Below, one piece after another: positions 26,032 to 33,902 of a stretch of DNA of 64,000 bases (positions are counted from its first letter, which is position 1; each line of letters opens with the position of its first letter). A model generated the notes under the pieces. The model was not told the DNA's origin and did no database searches. It saw only the letters and a program-made list of their open reading frames with translations. The translations under genes were made by a program, and so were the position numbers. Origin of the DNA: Streptomyces sp. NRRL S-1022 (lineage in GTDB: Bacteria > Actinomycetota > Actinomycetes > Streptomycetales > Streptomycetaceae); contig NZ_JOIU01000005.1 in assembly GCF_000720135.1 (NCBI RefSeq), positions 359,819 through 423,818 of the forward strand, in the 5' to 3' direction.

Positions 26032-27213
26032 TCAGCGTGCGATGCGGCTGGTGGGTGGGGCTGTGGTGGGCGGAGGGCCTGCGCGGGGCGCCGTCCTGGT
26101 CGTGCGGCGCGGGGACCAGGTTGTTGCCGTGGGCATGGTGGCGTGGTGCCAGCGGGTGCGAATGGCAGTCAGTTCGGCGAGGGCGCGGCGGCTGCCGACG
26201 ACGAGTTGGTAGGGCGTGTTGACCGGGTCGTCGGTGAAGGCCACGATGCGGCGGCCGACATGGTGGGCCGTGGTGAGGACAGACCGGTGCAGAATTCGCT
26301 CGCCCAGGTAGGGCGCGGACACGTCCGGTTCGGCGAGGAAGGCGAGCAGGTCCCGAAGGTCGTCCGCGGCACTGAGGACACCGCGCTGCTGGGCCTCCCA
26401 TACGACGGTCACCGGATCGACGGGCGCGTGGCGGCGCACTAGAGCGGTCAGGCACTGCCAGAGACCGGCGTGCAGGGGTTGGGTGAAGTCCTCGGCGGCC
26501 AGCCAGCGCATCTGCTCCACTTCTGCCGGGCGCACCGTGCCCGTGGCCAGCAGCAGCCGCTCCTCCTGGGCGGCTTCGTCGCTGTCATGCAGGAAGGCCG
26601 GCGGGGGTTCAGGGGTACGGGGCAGCGATCCGGAGTGCGGTGGGAAAGCGGCGGCGATGTCGTCCGCGACGGATGCGAGGGCGTCGGCCTCGGCCAGTGT
26701 GGTCGACACGCGGTGCGGAAGCGAGGCGTCCCGTGCCGTGTGTATGAGGTGTGCGGCGGCCGTGCGCAGGCGGCGGCGGGCGTGTTCTGACTCGATGATC
26801 TGGACGTACGCGGACGTGTGCCCTGGGTCGGGGCATGCGCTGATGAGCCAGTGCAGGTGTGCGGCGGTCAGTCCGCGCGCCTGCTGGCGGGCAGCGGTGA
26901 GCACCTTGCTGAGCCAGGTGATGTGCTCGGTGGGCTCGGCCAGGCCGGGGGTGGATTGCCCACGCCGTGCGGCGAACACGGCGGCGTAGTCGGCGACCTC
27001 GCCCATGGCGGGGGCTGGCAGGGCACGGATCGCGGTGAACACCGCGGCGTGCGCGGCGGTGGAGAAGGCGTCCGGGCCGATCCGGGTGGCGTCAGCGATG
27101 CGCCGTGGGTCGGAGAGGAGGGCACCGAGCAGGGCCTGCTCGGCGTAGTACACCGGCGGCCATGGCGTGATGGTGGCGAGATCGTCTTCGTCGGGGTCCG
27201 GGGTTTGGGGCAT
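26032..27213 (-). CDS. Protein with two DnaB-helicase N-terminal-like domains
   Basis: 393 residues. Two stretches resemble the DnaB N-terminal domain: YYAEQALLGALLSDPRRIAD (about residues 20-125) and EERLLLATGTVRPAEVEQMR with FLAEPDVSAPYL (about 215-320). The helicase ATPase domain (Walker A) is absent. The last 60 residues are basic and rich in Thr, Pro and Arg. Such proteins occur in Streptomyces integrative elements next to DNA methyltransferase genes, as here. It begins at the base where the methyltransferase relic stops. The role is unknown; helicase loading or primase contact is a guess. Confidence 0.7.
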   Translation of the reverse strand: MPQTPDPDEDDLATITPWPPVYYAEQALLGALLSDPRRIADATRIGPDAFSTAAHAAVFTAIRALPAPAMGEVADYAAVFAARRGQSTPGLAEPTEHITWLSKVLTAARQQARGLTAAHLHWLISACPDPGHTSAYVQIIESEHARRRLRTAAAHLIHTARDASLPHRVSTTLAEADALASVADDIAAAFPPHSGSLPRTPEPPPAFLHDSDEAAQEERLLLATGTVRPAEVEQMRWLAAEDFTQPLHAGLWQCLTALVRRHAPVDPVTVVWEAQQRGVLSAADDLRDLLAFLAEPDVSAPYLGERILHRSVLTTAHHVGRRIVAFTDDPVNTPYQLVVGSRRALAELTAIRTRWHHATMPTATTWSPRRTTRTAPRAGPPPTTAPPTSRIAR

Positions 27214-27850
27214 CAGGCGGCCAGGGCGAATTCGTCTGGAGTGAAGGAGACGCTCAGGTGGGGGGCGAGGAGATGGGCAGCGAGTCGGGGCGGGACGGCA
27301 TTGCCGATCTGTGAGAACTGCTGGCCCTTGTTGCCCTGCCAGGGGTAGTCGGCGGGGAAGGACTGGAGGATGCCCGCCTCGCGGGCGGTGATCCGGATCG
27401 GCTCGGGCACCGCCACGGCCTGCCCATCAAGGGTGTCCATGAGGACGGGAGCGGCGGGGGCGGCGACCCAGGTGCATTCGTTCGCGCGGTGCCCGAAGAA
27501 CAGCGTCCCGGCCGGTTCGTCCGCCGGTCGCATGGTGGCGTTGGCCTGGTTATTGCTCCGCAGGGACCATGCCCAGCGACGCCCTTCAGCGGTGAATGCC
27601 GTCGTCGGGCGGTCGACGGGCAGGTCGCTTCGGCTGCTGGGCCAGGCGGCCCCGCCCGGGTGTGGGCTCCAGGTGCCGCGGTCGCGGGCGTCGGTGAGGG
27701 TTTTGCGCGAGCCGGAGGGGAACGGCTCGGGGCCGCCCCCTAATCCGCCGCCGGCGCACACGGTGGGGACCGGGCCGTCGGTGCGGCCCCAGCCCAGGGC
27801 TTCGGCCATCGACACCCACCGCGCGCGGCCGGGGCCGAACAGCGATTCCA
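27213..27850 (-). pseudogene. C-terminal remnant of a C5-cytosine DNA methyltransferase
   Basis: About 210 codons. PEPIRITAREAGILQSFPAD and GQQFSQIGNAVPPRLAAHLL are motifs IX and X of m5C methyltransferases, and RWVSMAEALGWG plus SLRSNNQANATMRPADEPA belong to their variable target region. The catalytic PC motif and SAM-binding motif I are missing. Near 27850 the sequence breaks into a truncated kdpD gene on the other strand, so an in-frame start beyond that point is chance. Confidence 0.8.
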
Positions 27851-27854
27851 CCCC

Positions 27855-28743
27855 CGACGACGCGGACGTCGACGTCCCGGTCGGCGACCGGATGTCACTC
27901 ACGCTCTCCGGCCGTATCCTGCCCGCCGAAGACCGCCGGGTGCTCGCGGCGTTCGCCGCCCAGGCCGCCGTGGTCCTGGACCGCCAACGCCTTCAGCAGA
28001 AGGCCGACGAAGCCAAGGAACTGGCCGAGGGCCACCACATCCGCACCGCCCTGCTCGCCGCCGTCAGCCACGACCTGCGCACCCCGCTCGCCGGCATCAA
28101 GGCCGCCGTCACCTCCCTCCGCTCGGACGACGTCGAATGGTCGTCCCGGGACCAGGCCGAGTTCCTGGAGGCCATCGAGGAGGGCGCCGACCGCCTGGAC
28201 CACCTCGTCGGCAACCTCCTCGACATGTCCCGTCTCCAGACCGGCACGGTCACCCCCGTCATCCGCGAGACCGACCTCGACGAGGTGATCCCGATGGCCC
28301 TGGGCGGTGTACCGGAGGACAGCGTGGACCTCGACGTCTCGGAAACCCTCCCGATGGTCGACGTCGACCGCGGCCTGCTGGAACGCTCGGTCGCCAACGT
28401 CGTCGAGAACGCGGTCAAGTACAGCCCGCCGGGGGAGCGGGTCCTGGTCTCGCCCGGCGCGATCGCCGACCGCGTGGAGGTCCGGGTCGTGGACCGCGGG
28501 CCCGGCGTCCCGGACGAGGCCAAGTCACGCATCTTCGAACCGTTCCAGCGCTACGGCGACTCACCGCGCGGCGCCGGCGTCGGCCTCGGACTCGCGGTCG
28601 CCCGCGGCTTCGCCGAAGCGATCGGCGCAACCCTCAACGCCGAGGACACCCCCGGCGGCGGCCTGACCATGGTCCTCACCCTGCCGACGGCACCCCAGCG
28701 CCGCCCTGAGGAGCCCGACCGAGCGTCCGCGGTCCCGACGTGA
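27855..28743 (+). pseudogene. 5'-truncated KdpD-type sensor histidine kinase
   Basis: From about 27855 the frame reads a GAF-domain end (LSGRILPAEDRRVLAAFAAQ), the HisKA helix with its phospho-acceptor in AVSHDLRTPLAGIKA, and a complete ATPase domain: N-box NVVENAVKYSPPG, G1 VVDRGPGVP, F-box IFEPFQRYG and G2 GVGLGLAVA. This is the KdpD C-terminal third. The KdpD sensor, Usp and membrane regions are missing, cut at the junction with the methyltransferase relic. No kdpE follows. The open frame continues upstream through the relic, but only as antisense. Confidence 0.8.
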
Positions 28744-28949
28744 ACCGCGTTTCCGAGCGCTCAGCTCCACTGAAACCGGGCGGTGCCTTCGTGCGCGGTA
28801 CATCCGGCTCCGGGAGGCCGTCGAGCGGGTCAGCCCGCTCCCTCCGTCACGCGCGTTTGACGCTCCGAGGGTCCTGCCACTCACCCGGGAGGCCAGCAAA
28901 CGCCCGCCGGCGTAGGGTCGGCTACATCAGCGTGGAGTACCACTCACGC

Positions 28950-29343
28950 TCCCGTGCCGCGGCCATGCTGCCCGGTCAGGACGACTACGCCGCCTTCCAC
29001 CGTGCCCAGGGCGTGCAGGTGGCGCATGGGCTCGGCGGCCGGCAGGCTGCGCGCGTCCTGGCAGGAGGCGAGCAGCTTGGCGCGGGTGCAGCGGCCGGGC
29101 GCTGGAGGTTGCCGAGGAGGATGCCGGTGTCGCGAGCGTCGATGTGCTTGGTGGTCTTCACGCTCGGGCGCAGCGAGCGAGCCTTGTCGGTGATCGCCTT
29201 GGCCATCAGAGGCTCGATGTCCTTCGGCTTGGCCGTCCCGGCGATCTTCCTCTTCCGGCCGCCGCCGTTGTTCTCGTACCGGGCCCACAGCACGGCACCC
29301 AAGTCCTTCCCGCCGAGCGAGCGACCTGCGGCTGATCGGGTGA
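28950..29343 (-). pseudogene. Frameshifted relic of an unknown protein
   Basis: One minus-strand frame reads KDLGAVLWARYENNGGGRKR, then PKDIEPLMAKAITDKARSLR and DTGILLGNLQRP. A second frame continues with RCTRAKLLASCQDARSLPAA, then EPMRHLHALGTVEGGVVVLT. The two together look like one protein broken by a frame change near 29090. No family is claimed. Confidence 0.5.
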
Positions 29344-29395
29344 CGATGGATAGGTCCGGACATGACCACGCTACTGACAGCAGGAGGCAGGTGCC

Positions 29396-30073
29396 ATGAC
29401 GTCTTCTTCCGATTCTGCCGGCCCCGTTCCGCCGCGCGTCACTGAACCACCAGAGGATCGCCTGACCGGCGGTCTGTCGGCCGTGGCGAACCTGGGCTGG
29501 CAGATACTGCTCACCATGGGCCTCGCCACCATCGCGTTGGGCGTCATCGCCCTGGTCTGGCCGGGCGAGACGCTCCGCGTCGTCGGGGTACTCTTCGGTG
29601 TCTACTTGCTGGCCACCGGTGTGTTCGAACTCGCCGCCGCCTTCGGCACCCACGTTCCCCGGCATCTTCGCGTACTGCACTTCGTCACCGGCGCGGTCTC
29701 TGTCCTGCTGGGACTGATCTGCTTCCGGGGCCCCCTGGAGTCGATTTTCCTGCTCGCTCTGTGGATCGGCTTCAGCTGGCTGATGCGAGGCACCCTGGAG
29801 ACGGTCGCTGCGGCCTCCGATCAGGCCATGCCCGCCCGCGGATGGCATGTGGCCTTCGGCATCATCGGCACCATGGCCGGCATCGTCATGATCATCATGC
29901 CGTTCACCTCCCTCGCGACACTCACCCTGGTAGTGGGCGTCATGGCCATAGTCCTGGGCCTGACCGAGGTGGTACGCGCCGTCATGACGCGCGTCGAGAT
30001 CGGCCACCTGGCTGCCGGCACGCCCACCGAGCGGCGCCACATGTTCCACGCACGTCCGCACCCCCAGCACTGA
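29396..30073 (+). CDS. HdeD family (DUF308) membrane protein
   Basis: 225 residues with six predicted membrane segments in three pairs: QILLTMGLATIALGVIALVW, VVGVLFGVYLLATGVFELAA, VLHFVTGAVSVLLGLICF, FLLALWIGFSWLMRG, VAFGIIGTMAGIVMIIMPF and LTLVVGVMAIVLGLTEVVR. This repeated layout is that of HdeD/DUF308 proteins, linked to acid resistance in enterobacteria but of unknown function in actinobacteria. The polar N- and C-terminal tails are cytosolic. Confidence 0.88.
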   Translation: MTSSSDSAGPVPPRVTEPPEDRLTGGLSAVANLGWQILLTMGLATIALGVIALVWPGETLRVVGVLFGVYLLATGVFELAAAFGTHVPRHLRVLHFVTGAVSVLLGLICFRGPLESIFLLALWIGFSWLMRGTLETVAAASDQAMPARGWHVAFGIIGTMAGIVMIIMPFTSLATLTLVVGVMAIVLGLTEVVRAVMTRVEIGHLAAGTPTERRHMFHARPHPQH

Positions 30074-30158
30074 TCGAAGGGCGGATCGGCGGGACGCGGC
30101 GAGTCGTCGACTTGGCCAACTCCTTGCTGTCTTGTGTCGGCCGGTTTCCACGCGGCAG

Positions 30159-31268
30159 TCATTCGGGTTCGTCTGACCGGTCGGCCTTCTCGGGGCTGTC
30201 GTCTGCTCGCAACGGCAGCCCCGGCGGCCGACCGTCGCGATGAGCCCAGAAGTCTTTGAGGACGATTTGGATGATGCCGGTGACGGGAATCGCCAGCAAG
30301 GCACCCAAAATTCCAGCGACTTCGGCGGCGATCAGGATGGCCAGCAGCACGGTGAGGGGATTGAGTTTCACCGTCCGGGACAGGATGACCGGTTGCAGAA
30401 GGTGGTTTTCGGCCTGCTGATAGACGATGAAGAAAACGATGGCTCCGATGCCGGCCGGCAGGGAGTGGACGAACGCCACCGTGGAGGCGACGACAGCCCC
30501 TATGGTGGCCCCCACCAGAGGAATAAGGTCGGTCACCGCGACGAAGAGGGCCAGCAGGCCGGCGAACGGCACTCCGGAAACGAGCAGCACGATATAGGTC
30601 AGGAGCCCACAGATCACGCTGATCAGCAGGTTTCCGGTCAGGTAGCCGTTGACGGTACGGGCGCACGCGGCTCCGACGCGGCGTATGCGGGCCGCAGACC
30701 CCTCGTCCACGAGGGCCAGGGACCGCTCTATGGCCTTGGGGCCCTCCAGCACCATCAGATAGGCCAGGACGAAGATGGTCAGGGCGCCTGCCGTGGTGCT
30801 CGCCGCACCGCGGATGAACTTCAGGGCGGGCGTGCTCAGTCCGGTGGCGAATACACGGATCTGCGCCTGATGCTGTTGGACGTACTGCAGGGCGTGTGTC
30901 CGCTCCAGCAGGTTACCCACCGGCCCGTGGCCGGCCCGGGCGTCCCTGATCATCGCGGGCAGGCGACCTGCGAACCGGCTTCCCTCCTGGGCCAGGGGGA
31001 TGACGAACAGGGCGACCACCGCGCCGACGACCGCGGCTGCAGCCAAGAAGACCAGCAAGGTGGCCACCGACCGTCGGCGCCGCGGCACCCGTCGCTGCAG
31101 CGCTTCGACCGCTGGATGAAGTGAGACGGCCAAGAACACCGCGATGACCGCCCAGATCAAGACCCGGCGAGCCTGAACCACCAGCTCGAGTACGACGTAG
31201 GTGGCGAGCACCAGACCGATGGTGGCGAGGATGGTTCGCACCGGAACCGGACGAGTCGCCATGGGCAT
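30159..31268 (-). CDS. AI-2E family membrane transporter
   Basis: About 369 residues from the ATG at 31268 (MPMATRP; 31262 is equally possible). It shows the AI-2E layout: two N-terminal helices (ILATIGLVLATYVVLELVVQ, VLIWAVIAVFLAVSLHPAVE), a third after a basic loop, a soluble stretch, and a five-helix C-terminal half with GYLTGNLLISVICGLLTYIV, DLIPLVGATIGAVVAS, and ENHLLQPVILSRTVKLNPLT, a signature of the family. Members export or exchange varied small solutes; the substrate here is unknown. Confidence 0.88.
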   Translation of the reverse strand: MPMATRPVPVRTILATIGLVLATYVVLELVVQARRVLIWAVIAVFLAVSLHPAVEALQRRVPRRRRSVATLLVFLAAAAVVGAVVALFVIPLAQEGSRFAGRLPAMIRDARAGHGPVGNLLERTHALQYVQQHQAQIRVFATGLSTPALKFIRGAASTTAGALTIFVLAYLMVLEGPKAIERSLALVDEGSAARIRRVGAACARTVNGYLTGNLLISVICGLLTYIVLLVSGVPFAGLLALFVAVTDLIPLVGATIGAVVASTVAFVHSLPAGIGAIVFFIVYQQAENHLLQPVILSRTVKLNPLTVLLAILIAAEVAGILGALLAIPVTGIIQIVLKDFWAHRDGRPPGLPLRADDSPEKADRSDEPE

Positions 31269-31679
31269 CGGGTGCCCAGGCCCAGCCACGGGAAAACGAA
31301 CAGGACCTCCTCTCCGGGTGTCCCGGCGCTGACGCACTTGACGGCCTCTGACACTTGCTGCGGCTGGTCGCCTCTACCGCCAGGTAAGTGGACGGCCAGA
31401 GACAACCAGCTGATGCCTCGGCCGTCCCCGAGGGCACACCCACGAGGCGGCCGTGTCCGGCTACGGCGGTGGCTGCGCCAGGTGCGGATGCCGTGGCCGC
31501 AGGTGCAATCGCGGGGCCGTCCGCACGAGGCTGATTCCGCATCGCGGAACGGGCACGTGCGTTCCGGGCTCAGGTCTTCCTGATCGATCATTCCCTGACC
31601 CAGGACGTGGCGACTGTCGCCCGACGGGCCGTGGATGACGGTGCGGATCTGCTGCCGTGTCGTTCGGCGCCTATGCCGC
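31269..31679. other. Intergenic region without a recognised gene
   Basis: About 410 bases upstream of the AI-2E transporter gene, ending at an IS5 remnant. No protein pattern was recognised on either strand. Confidence 0.4.
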
Positions 31680-31915
31680 CTTGGTACAGACGTTGAAGTC
31701 GTCAACCGAAACCCGGAAAAGCGCGGCTTCCACGTCGTGAAAAGGCGCTGGGTAGTGGAGGGGAGTATCGGCTGGATCATGATGCACCGCCGTCTCGCCC
31801 GCGACCGCGAGACGCTCACGGCCAGCTCCGAAGCGATGATCCACATCACCTCGATCGACAACCTCGCCAAGCGCATAAGGGGCGAGAGCGCGCTAACCTG
31901 GCGAGGAACCTACAG
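31680..31915 (+). mobile_element. IS5-type transposase C-terminal remnant
   Basis: DVEVVNRNPEKRGFHVV, RRWVVEGSIGWIMMHRRLAR and SSEAMIHITSIDNLAKRI correspond to the end of IS5-family transposases (usual form RRWVVERTxSWLxxHRRLARDYE). The catalytic Glu of the usual ER is replaced by Gly here. No upstream part or inverted repeat was found. Confidence 0.75.
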
Positions 31916-31975
31916 GGCATACAGCACATGCCCTCTCAAAGTTCACCGGAGTCCTGCCGGCCCCCGGGAGATCCT

Positions 31976-32413
31976 TCAGCAGCCCTCCGGCGCGGCACGC
32001 CAGCCGTGCCACCGGCGGACGGCGATCACGAGCGCCGGACCGGTCGGCGGTCGCTGCCGGTACGGCGCGTACTTTTCCCGCAACAGGGCGACGGCCGCGG
32101 GGTACTCGCCCTGGGTGCCTGGCGGCAGCACGCGGGCGTCACCGTCCGCGCGGACCCACCACAGCCGCTCCCAGTCCTCGTCGTACGCGTCGACGAGCAG
32201 GCAGACAGCCGGGTGGGCCGCGATGTTGTCCAGCCGCTTCAGCCGCTGCGACCTCTTCGGTTTCCAGTCCACCGCGGTGACGATCTCCTCACCGTGGGCC
32301 GCGAAGACGACCGGCACCAGATGAGGGCGCAGGCCCGCGTCCACCGTCGCCAGGCGCGCCACCCGCGCGGTCGTGAACCGGCGGCGCGCCTCGTCCTCGT
32401 CCATGTCCGGCAC
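31976..32413 (-). CDS. PPOX-class F420-dependent oxidoreductase
   Basis: 145 residues of the split beta-barrel flavin/F420 family: ARRRFTTARVARLATVDAGL at the start, RPHLVPVVFAAHGEEIVTAV, then RLKRLDNIAAHPAVCLLVDA and DWERLWWVRADGDARVL. It lies 33 bases after an F420-dependent luciferase-like gene and should share its transcript. The substrate is unknown. Confidence 0.85.
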   Translation of the reverse strand: MPDMDEDEARRRFTTARVARLATVDAGLRPHLVPVVFAAHGEEIVTAVDWKPKRSQRLKRLDNIAAHPAVCLLVDAYDEDWERLWWVRADGDARVLPPGTQGEYPAAVALLREKYAPYRQRPPTGPALVIAVRRWHGWRAAPEGC

Positions 32414-32446
32414 GGTCAGCTCCGATTGTGCGGCGGCCGCGAGCTG

Positions 32447-33274
32447 TCACCGGTGCCCGGACGTGGCCTCGGCCAGTTCGTCCAGGGTGCGCAGCGTCTG
32501 GTCCTCGGGCAGCGTCGGCAGATACAACAAGACGCGTTCGACTCCGAGTTCGGCGTAGGTGTCGAGCGCCTCCCGGTCGTGCCGGCCCGCGTACACCACG
32601 ACGGACGGGCGATCCCCGGCCGTCTGCCGCATATGTGCGATGCGTTCACCGAGCTTCTCGAGCGGCAGATCGCTCGGCATCCACGCCGCACCGTAGGCGG
32701 CGACGCGTGCGAAGGCGCGCTCGCTGTCGCCCCCGACCCAGATGGGCGGATGCGGCTTCTGGACCGGCTTGGGCCAGGCGTAGACGGGGCCGAAGTCGAC
32801 GAAGTCGCCGTGGAACTCGGCCTTCTCCTTGGTCCACAGCTCGATCATGGCGCGGATGCGTTCGTCCATGAGCCGTCCGCGGACGGCCGGATTCGTCCCG
32901 TGGTTGCGCATCTCCTCGCGGTTCCAGCCTGCGCCGACCCCGAACACGGCCCGGCCGCCGGAGATCAGATCGAGAGAGGCGACCTCCTTCGCGGTGTGGA
33001 TCGGGTCGCGCTGGACCACCAGAGCGATGCCTGTGCCCAGGAGCAGGTCACGGGTCACCGAGGCGGCCGCGGCGAGCGCCACGAACGGGTCGAGCGTCCG
33101 GTAGTAGATCCGCGGCAGCTCACCGCCCCCTGGGTACGGGGACTCCCGCTCGACCGGAATGTGCGAGTGCTCGGCCAGCAGCAAGGAGTCGAACCCGCGC
33201 TCCTCCAGGGCCGGTCCCAAGGCTTTGGGCCCAATGCCCTCGTCGGTGACAAATGTCGACACTCCGAACTTCAT
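32447..33274 (-). CDS. LLM-class F420-dependent oxidoreductase
   Basis: 275 residues from the ATG at 33274 (MKFGVSTFVTDEGIGPKAL), the usual start for this family. The luciferase-like TIM barrel is evident in ERGFDSLLLAEHSHIPV, LLLGTGIALVVQRDPIHTAK, SGGRAVFGVGAGWNREEM, HPPIWVGGDSERAFARVA and a final DQTLRTLDELAEA. Members transfer hydride from F420H2 to varied substrates. It pairs with the PPOX-class gene downstream. Confidence 0.9.
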   Translation of the reverse strand: MKFGVSTFVTDEGIGPKALGPALEERGFDSLLLAEHSHIPVERESPYPGGGELPRIYYRTLDPFVALAAAASVTRDLLLGTGIALVVQRDPIHTAKEVASLDLISGGRAVFGVGAGWNREEMRNHGTNPAVRGRLMDERIRAMIELWTKEKAEFHGDFVDFGPVYAWPKPVQKPHPPIWVGGDSERAFARVAAYGAAWMPSDLPLEKLGERIAHMRQTAGDRPSVVVYAGRHDREALDTYAELGVERVLLYLPTLPEDQTLRTLDELAEATSGHR

Positions 33275-33632
33275 CCGCGACCACCTCGTCTCGTCGGCAC
33301 ACCTGCTGTCAGTGTGACGCGGCCGGTCGACCCTCGTCGGGTACGGCGTCCCGCGGCGTGGCGCCCAGACCCTGTGCCCGGTGTCACTGCCCGGCCGACG
33401 CGTCCGCCGGCCGCTGCAGGGCGCGCAATCCTGGCCGAGGACGTGTAGCTGCGTTTCCAGCAGGCCATGGGCACCGCCGCGCTCACCGAGGCTGTAGGGG
33501 GGCGCCGCAACCGTCCGCGCCTCCACCGACCACGACGGCCTTTACAGCCATGAGCGGCGGGAGGGGGGACGACGCCATCTGTCTGCAGGCATGCCGCCAT
33601 CATGGCTTCTCCTCACCTACGGCGGCTGCACG
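33275..33632. other. Intergenic region without a recognised gene
   Basis: About 360 bases upstream of the luciferase-like gene. No coding pattern was recognised. Confidence 0.35.
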
Positions 33633-33797
33633 ATGGAATGGCATGTCTCATTGACCGCGGTCGACAACCCAGTGCTTCTCTACGACGCCGACAGTTACAC
33701 CGACCCTCACGACGGCCTGTGTCATGCGACGGCCTCATTAAGAAAGTGGCTGGCGACCTGGGCTGACGGCGGCGACGTCTGGGATGAAGTCCTGTGA
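33633..33797 (+). pseudogene. Short possible remnant of an SMI1/KNR4-like protein
   Basis: About 54 codons ending ASLRKWLATWADGGDVWDEVL. The tail (a WL-x-x-W helix then a GGDVW end) recalls the C-terminus of SMI1/KNR4-type proteins. The rest of that domain is missing. It may instead be a small independent gene. Confidence 0.3.
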
Positions 33798-33902
33798 CTG
33801 CTCTCACGAGCAAGAGTGACGTCGCATCCCACGTCCAGCTCATTTTGGCACGCGCCCCCGCGCTGTTGATCGGTGTAGCGACCGGCCGGACCTGGCCGTA
33901 TT

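Noticed and set aside
27370..27854. In-frame N-terminal extension of the KdpD-type kinase
   Set aside because: This part is the antisense of methyltransferase motifs IX and X. The kinase similarity starts only at about 27855.
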